Part shown: one piece after another, positions 45,479 to 55,611 of the stretch
Layout: each line of letters begins with the position of its first letter
Position numbering within the stretch: position 1 is the first letter of the stretch
Origin: Eutypa lata
Taxonomy: Eukaryota > Ascomycota > Sordariomycetes > Xylariales > Diatrypaceae
Direction: 5' to 3'
Assembly (NCBI GenBank): GCA_022661535.1
Contig: JAKULF010000011.1
Coordinates: forward strand, 1,984,001-2,048,000
Length of the DNA stretch: 64,000 nucleotides
Translations under genes and position numbers: made by a program
Notes under the pieces: generated by a model
What the model was told of the DNA's origin: nothing
What the model saw: the letters and a program-made list of their open reading frames with translations, nothing else
The model's database searches: none

Positions 45479-47278
45479 ATGAAAATCTCCGGTCGAATTG
45501 AAGGATCGATATCCGGAGCGATACTTCTCAGTTTGCCTTTGCCAAGCGAACTGAGACCGTTCTTACTTATCCCGACTCTTGGACGAGTTCGCAATGGCGG
45601 GAGTCCACGGCTCTTCCATGCCTTGGAACTCCGGGTATCTCTATGTCAGTCACCAGAGTCGAGCAAGACGGCTAGTCTTGCCCCTAGCTTTCCCTCACGC
45701 CGGTTCTTCGGAACCAAGGTAGCCAGGCCCAATCGTACCCGGCCTCCTACCTATTCTAACTACTTCACACCCTCCCCTCAATGTACTCGAAATTCCTCAC
45801 AGGCAGCTGCCTCTGCTGGCGTCCAGTCGAGCCCGAATGTTATCACATCTACCCCTGTTCAGCAAGCAGACAAGCTCCTCGACTTTATCGACCAATACGA
45901 CGACACCTCCATTGAGGAGCACCTCGAGTTCATTCAAGATCCCTATCTGCGAAGATATGCCCGTCCTGATGGCCCAAACCTTACAGTATCGGACCGCCGA
46001 GACGAGGTTATGCTCCAACCATTTGACACAAGGCAGCGACATGACCCCGAAGAGAGCAACGCTGTTGATAATCTACGGATAGCAGTGCTTACGAAGCTGA
46101 AGCGACCTCCACACATGAACTTAGACAGAATATATGCCTTATACCAAGAGATTCCAGAGCCAAGAATATCATATTTGCCTGCAAGATTGAGGCATCAGCT
46201 ACTTGCCGCGTTGGGGATGACTGAACGAAAGGATTCGAAGTCTATGCTGCGGTACTTCGCCGTAGTAGCAGATGTCAAGAATAGCGGGTTTTCCTTGACG
46301 ACGTTTGAGTGGAACACAGCCATGTCGTTCGCCGCTCGTTACGTTGGGACCACGACGGAGGTCGAGACGGAGTCTGTGCTACACATATGGCGTGAGATGG
46401 AACACGAGGCTGGAGTCAAAGCCAACGAGGTTACATTCAATATTCTCTTTGATGTTGCATCCAAGGCTGGCAATTTTACTCTCGCCGAGCTTATATACAA
46501 GGAGATGATCAATCGTGGCTTTTCGTTCAGTCGGTACCATCATGTTAGCTTGATCCACTTTTTTGGGCTAAAACAAAACGGAAGCGGCGTAAGAGCAGCG
46601 TATAAATACATGGTTGGGTCTGGTGAGATCATCGACACTATCACGTTGAACTGCGTCATATCCAGCCTTCTGCGCTGTGGAGAGGAGGAGTCCGCGGAGC
46701 GTGTCTACGAGAAGATGAAAAGGTCAAACGAGGCCGGGAGACATATACCGGACCGGAATTACACTATGCAAAGGTCCATAACCAAGGTCCTCATGATGTT
46801 CGCAAAAGTGGCTAGGGTACACCCAGATATGCGCTCTGGCTTCCAGCATGCTGCTCTACTTACCCCGGATCTCCATACCTACCGTATTCTGATCAATTGG
46901 TACGGTGTAAGGCTTGGCAATCTGCCTAAAGTAGCCCAGTTCCTTGACGAGATGAAGTTCTTCCGCGTTCCCCTCCACGGCGCTGTTTTCCTTGCGCTGT
47001 TTAAGTCCTTTTACACCCATGGCGGCGTCGCTTCCGACTGGTCCGCGCAGAGGCTGGACAGCGTCTGGAACGCATTCTTGGACGCGCTTGATGAAGGAAC
47101 CGAGGGACTTCACATTACGACGTGGATGGCTATGGCAGTGTTGAGGGCTTTCGCGAAGTACTCGGACAGGGAAGACTTGTTAGATGTATATGAGGCGCTC
47201 AAGGCAAGATGGGATCTAGATGAGGTCAACTCGCAGTTCATGTTGGAGTTTCTTGATAGGCTACTACATAAACGGTGA
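45479..47278 (+). CDS. mitochondrial pentatricopeptide-repeat (PPR) protein
   Basis: Single open frame, 599 aa. The first 100 residues are basic and Ser/Pro-rich (SRRFFGTKVARPNRTRPP) and look like a mitochondrial presequence. The true start could be a later ATG or follow an unseen intron, because residues 1-60 are less convincing. From about residue 245 there are helix-pair repeats typical of PPR: NEVTFNILFDVASKAGNFTL, DTITLNCVISSLLRCGEEES, DLHTYRILINWYGVRLGNLP. Family knowledge: these proteins bind organelle RNAs and act in mRNA maturation or translation. The pairing with a mitoribosomal gene fits. The particular RNA target is unknown. Confidence 0.85.
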   Translation: MKISGRIEGSISGAILLSLPLPSELRPFLLIPTLGRVRNGGSPRLFHALELRVSLCQSPESSKTASLAPSFPSRRFFGTKVARPNRTRPPTYSNYFTPSPQCTRNSSQAAASAGVQSSPNVITSTPVQQADKLLDFIDQYDDTSIEEHLEFIQDPYLRRYARPDGPNLTVSDRRDEVMLQPFDTRQRHDPEESNAVDNLRIAVLTKLKRPPHMNLDRIYALYQEIPEPRISYLPARLRHQLLAALGMTERKDSKSMLRYFAVVADVKNSGFSLTTFEWNTAMSFAARYVGTTTEVETESVLHIWREMEHEAGVKANEVTFNILFDVASKAGNFTLAELIYKEMINRGFSFSRYHHVSLIHFFGLKQNGSGVRAAYKYMVGSGEIIDTITLNCVISSLLRCGEEESAERVYEKMKRSNEAGRHIPDRNYTMQRSITKVLMMFAKVARVHPDMRSGFQHAALLTPDLHTYRILINWYGVRLGNLPKVAQFLDEMKFFRVPLHGAVFLALFKSFYTHGGVASDWSAQRLDSVWNAFLDALDEGTEGLHITTWMAMAVLRAFAKYSDREDLLDVYEALKARWDLDEVNSQFMLEFLDRLLHKR

Positions 47279-48125
47279 GGGGTTGGTCCTTCTAACAGTG
47301 TACAAACGCGTATGATTATTCTGGGGGTGGGTTTTGAGTAAGCATTGGGATATTGGAGTCAGGGGCTTCATTGGGGCGTGTATATACGACATGGCATAGA
47401 TATTGGTAGCAAGGCAGCTGCCGGCTACCGAACTGGATGGGTAGATAGACAGATCATGGATGATATCACATACCACTGTACACATATTGACAATGTTATT
47501 TTTCTAAACGAGTCTCGTTCCTTTTCGGAGAAGAGTGCCGCAACATTCCATCCCAACTGTACATTCATTTATGGAACCCTGTCATGGTAGTTGGTACATT
47601 GTTTACATATTTCACAGTCGGATTTTGTGGCTGGAAGTGCCGTTCGCTATCCTGTGAATGTATGAAATCAAGGTGCTAGTTACACCATGACGAGGCGTAG
47701 CACAGTCTGCATGCCTAAGGAGCTACCAAAGTAGACAAAGAGCATTCCAACATACACAACCTTGAGCCTTCCAACAGGGAAAACTGTCATAATCAAGCAA
47801 AAAAGAATGACTCACCTTGTTCAAGGGAATTCTTAATCCTCGCTCTCCTGGCTAATCATGGAAGATAGGTATGCCCAATTCACATTTTTTGGATGTTTCT
47901 GTACTCCCACACGAGCTATAAGTGTCCTACCTACTTCATCCCCTACCGACAAGAAAACCTCTTCTTAACAATTATATGCCTCAGCAGCATCAGGGACCAT
48001 CAGCTGGCTCGACGTGGCGTCCCCCTCGAAATATTCATCAGAAGCACTTATAGCGACTCGCCCATTTCAGACGCATCGCCAAATCGAAGAGAGTTAGTGA
48101 TAGCTCTCGTCACCAACGAGACATC
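47279..48125. other. intergenic region
   Basis: Separates the PPR gene and the first vWA gene. No gene seen; short open frames here lack coding character. Confidence 0.65.
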
Positions 48126-49136
48126 ATGAGTCACATGCCAAGAGAGCAATGGGGAGGCAACATGGATACCTTTGCCGCAGACCAGGAAGGGTCATCGTCT
48201 TCGACTGGCCCCCAGAGAATTACTAGCGACCTGATCCCCAAATCCATACCTGTCGAGAACCCTCCCTCGTACAACAACATAGTAATGGAGATCAAATCAG
48301 GAACGCTCCCCACGAAGGATGACGAATTGGCGTTTTTACGGCACTTTGATACAGTCTTTATAATTGACGATTCGACATCAATGTTGTCGCCAGATGGTAG
48401 TAAGAAACGAGGGCCAAATGGTTATAGGAGACAATCGAGGTGGGCAGATGTCAGGGATGCCCTTGAAGTCATGCTCAGAAATTGTGTTGGTCATGATCCG
48501 GATGGCGTTGATATTTACTTCATATTACATACCGAAAAATCAAGGAGTAACATTGTATCCGTCAAAGCGGGCTTGCAGATCTATGATGACGCAGAACCAA
48601 AGGAGAAGGAAGATGATTATTACGACGGGAACCAAAAAGTGGAGGGTGAGACTCCCTTGGGGGCTCAGCTTGAGGCAGTCCTTAAAGCGTATAGGACTAG
48701 ATACTCAAGAAAGTATCACGAAAGAGGCATACGTTTTGGTGTCAGGCCAGTTAACATTATTACCCTAACGGACGGTCGACCTGATGACGAGAAAAAGGTT
48801 AGAGATTGTATAAAAGAGACTGTGAAGTTTCTTGAAGGGAGGGGCGACCTCAAGTTTACGCACTCAGATAAGCGCGCATTACCTTATCAAGTTGGCATCT
48901 TGTTCGTACTGGTCGGTACGGAGAAGGGTGCCATTGGTTTCTTCCAAGATCTTAAAAAGAGATTCACAAAGCTATCATGGAATCCTTGGAGTCATATGCG
49001 AAACATAATTGAGGTAGTTCACCTCGACGACATCAAAAAGACGTATGGGGAAGAGCTTACAGGAATGGCCATCCTGAAGCTGGTTGGGGGTTCAATTCAA
49101 GATCACTGGGAGAAAATAAAGGAAGATAATCAGTGA
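48126..49136 (+). CDS. vWA-domain protein 1
   Basis: Single exon, 336 aa. A short Ser-rich head with PSYNNIVMEI leads to ELAFLRHFDTVFIIDDSTSM, the start of a von Willebrand factor A domain. All MIDAS parts are present: DDSTS (D-x-S-x-S), the Thr in GETPLGAQLE and the Asp in TLTDGRPDD. Hence it should bind a divalent metal and probably a protein ligand. YQVGILFVLVG near residue 255 is a family-specific core strand. There is no signal peptide or membrane segment, so it is probably cytoplasmic or nuclear. It is the first of three related neighbours; base composition is clearly more AT-rich than in vWA protein 3. The role is unknown. Confidence 0.85.
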   Translation: MSHMPREQWGGNMDTFAADQEGSSSSTGPQRITSDLIPKSIPVENPPSYNNIVMEIKSGTLPTKDDELAFLRHFDTVFIIDDSTSMLSPDGSKKRGPNGYRRQSRWADVRDALEVMLRNCVGHDPDGVDIYFILHTEKSRSNIVSVKAGLQIYDDAEPKEKEDDYYDGNQKVEGETPLGAQLEAVLKAYRTRYSRKYHERGIRFGVRPVNIITLTDGRPDDEKKVRDCIKETVKFLEGRGDLKFTHSDKRALPYQVGILFVLVGTEKGAIGFFQDLKKRFTKLSWNPWSHMRNIIEVVHLDDIKKTYGEELTGMAILKLVGGSIQDHWEKIKEDNQ

Positions 49137-50241
49137 TGGATGAACGGCCTCCTCTCGCGGGAATTTCCAAGTCACCTTTCATACATGGCTAGAGGATTTT
49201 TGAAATACGGAGGTTTAGCTGAGTGGTTTTCCTTTTGGGTGGTTTCTTTCTGGACAGGTTGTATTGGTCGCCGGGGGGGGGTTGAGCTCTGTATGGATCT
49301 TTTTCACTCGAGATTAGAATGCAAATCAAATTCACACTTTGTTATTCATATGCCACCTAAGTGTATCCTCTCATTATGAATGTGTAAGTAGGGACACGGA
49401 TTGTCTCTCTTCGATTTCCCTGTAACTATTTAACTGTTAGAGTAGCTCTTTCAATAACCTGATTTGGTAGGAGGGCACAAGCCCTGAAAATGTCTAACTT
49501 GTAGCCTCTTCTATTAATTATCACGTGGTGTTTCTTTTCCGTGTCTGTACCCCAACTGCACCGCGGCTAAGTGGACTATTAAGTCAGAGAAGGAGAATTG
49601 AAATCACCACTAAAATACGTGAATTAGAAGTGCCTGCAGATCCAGACACCTCTGGGAACACTTCCCGCGCACCACCATCTGGGCTTCTATCAGTCAAAAG
49701 CTTTAAAACACTACCTCGTCTTGCTAAGCTGCTAAATCAAAGAGACTAACTCAGGAACTATGTAAAGCCCATCATTGTAACAGAAAATTCAAGAAGCCCC
49801 GGTCCACGCATAGCATGCATGCAAACCCTCATCCTATTCCATGATAGATTTATGACACTCTTAGTGGTGCCGAGTAATAAATAAACAAGAGCAAATGATA
49901 TGATTTTTACGTGGCTATGTATGTATGATAGTCTACGTGCAAAGAAAACACGTCATGGACTTTCCCAACATGGCATTCCAGTGTCTAATGTAGTACAGAA
50001 AATTGACATATCCGAACTACCAACAGTGATTCATATTTATTCGACTGGGGGATTAGATGTCGCCTCTCGCTTAGTCAGGGAACCACCCCCAATTCCTTCG
50101 TTGTTTGTGCTATTTACACACAGACTATAAATATCATACGACTCCTGTCCTACTCCCCGTTTGCACTTCTCTTCTTCATACACCCTCACAGCAGCATCAG
50201 AAACCACCAGTCTATCAGAACCTCCCCAAGCAATACTCATC
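49137..50241. other. intergenic region between vWA genes 1 and 2
   Basis: No intact gene. A 74-codon frame at 49525-49749 (with EVPADPDTSGNTSRAPPSGL) has a somewhat protein-like composition but no match I know; it could be a remnant. Confidence 0.5.
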
Positions 50242-51375
50242 ATGAGAAGCAGATGGCTTGCGCCGGACAGAACGCAGGTAGAAACCGCAAGAAGACGCAG
50301 CCGCAGTATAGGAGATAGAGTGCGGGATGCATTTCGAGGAAGCAACCCATCAGCACCCCCATCCGCCCCTCCCGATCCTCCTTCTCCCAGACCTCCCCCT
50401 TCCGACCCTTCCACTCCCTACGAACAGAACGCAAGGAAAGGATTCACCCCTTCATGCAGAGAGGAACCCTGCACTGTCCAGAGCGAACTCTTAGACTCCA
50501 GAGAGGAACCAGTGGCCCATCGCAGCCCTTTACCCACAGAAGAACCTTCTGCTGTTCAAAACGAAGCCCCAGCTTCCAGAGAGGAAAAAATGGTGATGCC
50601 TACACGTGAAGAACTTTTCAAAAATATTGACCCCTTGCACTTTTTGAGGTACTACAATATCAAATTTGTAATTGACAATTCATCCTCGATGAACGACAAG
50701 AATAAACGCACTGGTCGATTGAAGTGGGAAGAAGCTAGCATTGCGCTCGCTGCCCTCGTCCCCGACTGTGTCGAACGCGCTAAGAATGGCATCGAATTGC
50801 ACTTTCTACACGGCGAAAAATCTTACCCAAGGGTTACAAGTAAAGAGGAAGCCAGGAAAATCTTTAAGGAAGTGCAACTCAAGAGTGGGACACCCCTATC
50901 CTCGAAGCTTGATGAGGTTCTACAAGACTATCTGCTCAGATACAAAACAGAGCCCTGCGTCGAACCGGTTCTTATCGTTGTCATAACAGACGGCATCCCC
51001 AGTTTAGTAGGCTGCAACACAACCGAAGCGGAAGAGGCAGTTATGGATTGCGTGGCTAAAGCTATAAACCAACTTCAAGAAGCGAAGGAGGATACCGAAA
51101 GACACCAAATGGGGATACAGTTCTTTCAAATCGGCGAGGACAGTAAGGCCAAGGATTTCCTAGATACACTCGACTTTAGGCTTAGGAAACGACGAAAGAT
51201 TTCAGGAGGGTGGGACTTGATCGACAGAGCCACCTTTGATGAAGAGCGTGGAGGGATGCCAGGGCTTACGAGGAAGGGGATCGAAAAGGTGCTTAAAGGT
51301 TCAGTCGATAAGCTTGTCGATGTATTAGATTATGGAACTCCCAGAGACCCATGCATTGAAAGTTGGTGGCGATAA
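50242..51375 (+). CDS. vWA-domain protein 2
   Basis: Single exon, 377 aa from the first in-frame ATG (50242). The open frame continues 27 codons upstream without an ATG. Residues 1-130 are low complexity: a basic Arg-rich part, a Pro/Ser tract (APPSAPPDPPSPRPPPSDPS) and four related SREE/EEP-Q repeats (CREEPCTVQSE, SREEPVAH, TEEPSAVQNE, SREEKMVM). The vWA domain begins PLHFLRYYNIKFVIDNSSSM, with MIDAS parts DNSSS, the Thr in SGTPLSSKLD and ITDGIPS. Later GIQFFQIGED and a C-terminal FDEERGGMPGLTRKGIEKVL are shared with vWA protein 3. No signal or membrane segment. Function unknown. Confidence 0.82.
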   Translation: MRSRWLAPDRTQVETARRRSRSIGDRVRDAFRGSNPSAPPSAPPDPPSPRPPPSDPSTPYEQNARKGFTPSCREEPCTVQSELLDSREEPVAHRSPLPTEEPSAVQNEAPASREEKMVMPTREELFKNIDPLHFLRYYNIKFVIDNSSSMNDKNKRTGRLKWEEASIALAALVPDCVERAKNGIELHFLHGEKSYPRVTSKEEARKIFKEVQLKSGTPLSSKLDEVLQDYLLRYKTEPCVEPVLIVVITDGIPSLVGCNTTEAEEAVMDCVAKAINQLQEAKEDTERHQMGIQFFQIGEDSKAKDFLDTLDFRLRKRRKISGGWDLIDRATFDEERGGMPGLTRKGIEKVLKGSVDKLVDVLDYGTPRDPCIESWWR

Positions 51376-52019
51376 AGGGCCGGAAGCGGCGACTTCGGAA
51401 AGGGAATATCCGCCACTGAACGGTGCAAGGTTAGCAGCAAGATACAATGAGAATCAAGAGAAGGAGGAGATGCCCTTTTCTTAGAGCATTGTTTCTTGAT
51501 TCTACTTTTCCTCGAGCAGAAGCCACGACTGGATAATGATCACCTTCGTTTGGTTTGGTCCAGAAATGGATAGTGCAGGCTTAATATCCTATCTAAATAC
51601 GTTGCATTAACTATTCCCATGAATCTATCAAAGCTCTTCGCGTAACTTCACCTACCGACGTTCTCCCTTGTCACTTTTATTGTTAATAGTAATCAGTAGG
51701 GTTGTCTACCAGAAAGGCGAATTATTAAGTTGATTTGATTGAATATTGTTTGTATTGTTGGTGCTTGCGCCCCTGATAAATATATTTTGTAGCGTGAGCT
51801 ATCGAAATCTACTCTATGGATAACGGAGCACTCTTCCGTGAAGATGCCCTACCCCCGATATGGGCAAATAAAACTATGTAATACAAATGAAGAAACGAAA
51901 GTGCCATCTAACATACATAATCCAAATGGGCGCGGGAAGACGAAAAGAATGGCAGGAACATCTACCCACCACATCTAGACGCTGTCCGTCGAAAATGTAG
52001 ATATTGCCACTGCCGATAC
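51376..52019. other. convergent intergenic region
   Basis: 3' flanks of vWA genes 2 and 3. No further feature. Confidence 0.65.
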
Positions 52020-53546
52020 CTACTCATTAGTGGCATTGAGCTCCGTCTTATCGAGCCGCCGAATCACAGCGCCTAGGACTGTCTTAAGGATGCCGTCCTT
52101 CGTGAGTGTCGGGCCGCCACCAACACCCCCCGAAGAGACTCCATCAAAAGTGACGGTATCAACCATATCGCGCAGGTCCTCGCCGGACTCGGAGTGGCGG
52201 AGGTCGTCATCAAGACGGCCCAGGGACCGGCTGGCCTCCTCGTCGTCCCCGACCTGGAAGAACTGGATGCCGACCTGGTAGGGCGGAGCGGCGCGCTTGT
52301 CGAGGCGCTTGGCGAACTGGCGGATGACGTCGCCGGGCTCGTCGGTGGGCTCGCCGTCGGTCACGACGATGATGTTGATGGGCTTGACGGACGCGGCCGC
52401 GTTTCCGCCGCCCGCCTTGTCCACGCGCTCGTAGTGCGTCACGTAGGCCTGCAGGATGCGCTGCAGGCGCATGCCGGTCAGCGTGGTGCGGCCCTCGGGC
52501 TCGCCGACGCTGCGGAACAGCCGCGCCACCTGCCCCGCGCTCCGCACGTTGCGGTACCCCGTGCCCGCCGACCCGGCCTCGTCCCCCTCCCCGCTCATGT
52601 GGTTCAGGAAGTACACGTCCACGCCGTCCTTGTCGTACGCCGTGCACACGGGCGCGATCGCCGCCAGCGCCGCCTCGGCCTCCTCCCAGCATGACCCCCA
52701 CATCGACATGCTGTCGTCGATCAGGAAGATCGTGTCGAACTGCGATAGGAATGCGAGCGGGTCCTTGCGGTCAGTCAGTGATTTCCTGCTGTTGCTGTTG
52801 TTGCTGCTGCTGCTGCCGCCTCCTCTGCCGCTGCTGTTGGTTCGGCGGCTGCTTCTACTGCTGTTGTTCGTGACTATTGGTGCTGCTACTGGTGCTGGTG
52901 CTGGTGCTGGTGCTGTTACGAGTGTTGGTGCGGGTGCTGCTGCTCCGACTGCGCCTGCTTCGTACGGCGGCAATGCGCCTAGCGTCGGCCCCGACGCGGC
53001 CGTCACAGCCTTAGAGTACGCGGGGGGCGGTGACGGCCCCCGTGGCCGCCGCGTCGCGGGTGATGGATTCACGAGGGGGCTACGATAGCTGGGGCTGCGC
53101 GCGTCGTCTCTGGCGGGGCTGCTGCTGCGGCTGAGCGCGCGACTCAGAGAGAAGCTTGAGGTCGGGCTTAGATGGGGGCTAGGAAGTGTGCTTGTGTCGT
53201 CTCCATTGCTGCTGGTCCGGGACGAGGCCATGGATGACGCCCGCGAGCGGGAGGACGAAGATGAGGAAAACGGGTTTAGGCTCAGCCTGGAGAAGGAGAG
53301 GCGGCTGCTGCTTCTTCGGCCGGAGCCGGTGATGGCGTCGTCTGGGCTGAGGAGTTGATCGGGGTTTCCCATTTCAGAATTCTCTACCCAGTCGACGATG
53401 GAATTGTTTAATTGTAGGTCTTGCTCTTGATTCTGATGCTTCCTCTGCTGACGTTTCCCGCTAGGTAGATTGAAGAGGGCGTTTGTGTCAAACGGAGAAG
53501 AGAGTGCGGTCCTAGAAGGAGCCGATGAAACAGTTGCGTGTGGCAT
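52020..53546 (-). CDS. vWA-domain protein 3
   Basis: Single exon, 508 aa. Residues 1-260 are disordered and rich in Ser, Pro and Ala, with (AP)n and Asn/Ser runs encoded by CTG/TTG-type trinucleotide tracts at about 52780-52920. The vWA domain starts DPLAFLSQFDTIFLIDDSMS and has MIDAS parts DDSMS, the Thr in GRTTLTGMRL and VVTDGEPTDE. YQVGIQFFQVGDD and TLTKDGILKTVLGAVIRRLD close it. The domain wording lies between the two neighbours, showing common descent, but GC content is far higher and orientation is opposite. No signal peptide. Function unknown; metal-dependent protein binding is the likely activity. Confidence 0.85.
   Translation of the reverse strand: MPHATVSSAPSRTALSSPFDTNALFNLPSGKRQQRKHQNQEQDLQLNNSIVDWVENSEMGNPDQLLSPDDAITGSGRRSSSRLSFSRLSLNPFSSSSSSRSRASSMASSRTSSNGDDTSTLPSPHLSPTSSFSLSRALSRSSSPARDDARSPSYRSPLVNPSPATRRPRGPSPPPAYSKAVTAASGPTLGALPPYEAGAVGAAAPAPTLVTAPAPAPAPVAAPIVTNNSSRSSRRTNSSGRGGGSSSSNNSNSRKSLTDRKDPLAFLSQFDTIFLIDDSMSMWGSCWEEAEAALAAIAPVCTAYDKDGVDVYFLNHMSGEGDEAGSAGTGYRNVRSAGQVARLFRSVGEPEGRTTLTGMRLQRILQAYVTHYERVDKAGGGNAAASVKPINIIVVTDGEPTDEPGDVIRQFAKRLDKRAAPPYQVGIQFFQVGDDEEASRSLGRLDDDLRHSESGEDLRDMVDTVTFDGVSSGGVGGGPTLTKDGILKTVLGAVIRRLDKTELNATNE
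52780..52920. repeat. trinucleotide-rich coding tract
   Basis: CTG/TTG-type triplets on the plus strand encode Ser, Asn, Arg and Ala/Pro runs on the minus strand within vWA protein 3. A likely site of length variation. Confidence 0.75.
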
Positions 53547-55611
53547 TTTTGTATATTCGATCGTCCGACAAATTTAAGTTCACAATAGGAAGCTTGACAA
53601 ACAGGTTGTGTCTAAGATAGTCTTACTAGTTGTTGTTCTATGTGTTTGAAACGACCTGCTTTGTTTGAGTATACCTCCTTTTATATCGTCTACCCCTTAA
53701 CTTATCTTCAGATACAGTCGTGCTCTTTAAGCCTTGGAGTACGCCTCCCAAGGCATATTCAGCCCTTTGTGCCGTAGAAAATATCATGTTGACAGGTGGT
53801 ATCTGATTCCAATGCGTTGGTTACGGTCAAGGGAATAGATATGGATGTTCAATATCACCTGCTTGCGGCTCAACCCTTTATGCAACCATTAGCGCTGTGA
53901 GTGGGGGCGAGGCGCGGCTGAGCATGTTGTGGTAACTAGTGGCGTTCACAGCCCCTTAACTATATGAAAGGTTAATTTGGACTCAGCCTCTATAGGAACT
54001 GCGCCTCACTTCGAAGTTAGTTTCTAGCCTCTAGGCTTTGTTAGGCGCATTTACCATAGCCTCGTGATCTGTCTACACCATCAAAATAATCATTAGTTGT
54101 GTGAAGGCGAATTGATACGATTCGTAGCTGCGGTTGACTTAATCTTGAGTTATTTATTGTATCGTAGTTGGTAAAGTTTTCTTTAAATTTCATCAAATGA
54201 TCACTTTTTGGGTTTTGGTGCACAGCCACTACAGCTAGAGCTAGATCACGGTGACGCCACACCTAAAAGAATAGGAGACATATTATCCTTAAGTGAGATC
54301 AGGCTTGGCATTCAACTGCTATCACATGATTTTGAGGGCACGCAGGCGGTCTCACGTTATAATGTCCATTGATTGATTGCCTTGCAGAGTCATATTATCT
54401 ACGTAAGGTAGATTTAAAACCAAGTTGTGCTTACACCGAAATAATTTGCTATGAGTTGTTGCGACTGCAGGTAGGTAGGTGTTACCATTGAATGTTTGCC
54501 ACGCATGTTAGTTAATAGAGCGTCGATTACCATGCGCCCCTTATCATAGAACCCGTTTGCTTAACGTTAGAGAAAATAGACATAATTCCTCGCAGACTTG
54601 TCCAACAGAAACCGCGCCCGTCTAATTGAACACCGGGTACATTTCCCAGCAACATTTGTACGATTATCGCTTAGAATTTCCATACTTAGAAGCTTGATCA
54701 TCTCTATAATGACTATCTAGTGTGTCATTTTGATACCGCTAGGCGTATGAACACTCATAATGATAGCGCAGGGCAATGGAAGTACCAGATGAATATGTCA
54801 AATTGACAAGCCCCGCCACTGGTTTGCCGTTGGCTATCCAAATCAGCAATATCATACCTAGGTCCTTCAGTTTTCCAGCGGTTTCCTAGGTTTAGTACCT
54901 GCTATATTAGTATTCACTTATAATTTTAGCAAATATTCACAATCTTCTGTCTTCAGCTTCTATATTTAACCTTAGCTCTCATCTTCTGCGACAATGTCCT
55001 TATTTTCTAATACAAGTGCACTGGTATGAAACTCGCCTTTAAGCTCCACCCCCAGCATGGTTTTTCAGACCGCGGATAACACTTTGACTTGATTATCTCC
55101 AATGCCGAAGCAAGCCAACCACTTCAGCGTTGGTTTCGGGAATCCAATCCTAAGATAGGCCTATTGAATATACGGAGACCTGAACTAGGATATCAAACAA
55201 GCCCCCCATCACACTTAACTCCAATGAAGCTGGCCATTGATATGCGGCATTCCCACTGGAGAGAGAATATCCGCCTCTTAAAGGAGAGAAAGTTAAACGT
55301 GAGCAACATATAACACTATGCTTTCTTGAAATAGGGGACTTGGATATCATCCCGTTACGGATAAATCTGACACCGACCTGCATAGGGACAAGTTGAAACG
55401 ATGTGACTAATACGCCTAGGTAACTTGGTTCGCTGCACGTAAGGGTATGATATGATTGTGCAAGTACATATCATCTAGCACGAATAGAAAGATGGTAGGA
55501 ACTGCGCAGACATGAGTCGTGTATGCCGATGATACGCGGTTGAAGAGCAGGCTATGTACAAACTTGCGGGTAAAGACGACTACGATTCTGATATGTGTAA
55601 TATGACGCCAC
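53547..55611. other. long intergenic region (2.1 kb)
   Basis: No gene recognised on either strand; stops are frequent in all frames and composition is moderately AT-rich. Could include decayed repeats, but no motif supports one. Confidence 0.6.

Noticed and set aside
50161..50241. Upstream part of the open frame of vWA protein 2
   Set aside because: It begins at a TTG; no ATG occurs before 50242, so it is treated as 5' UTR.
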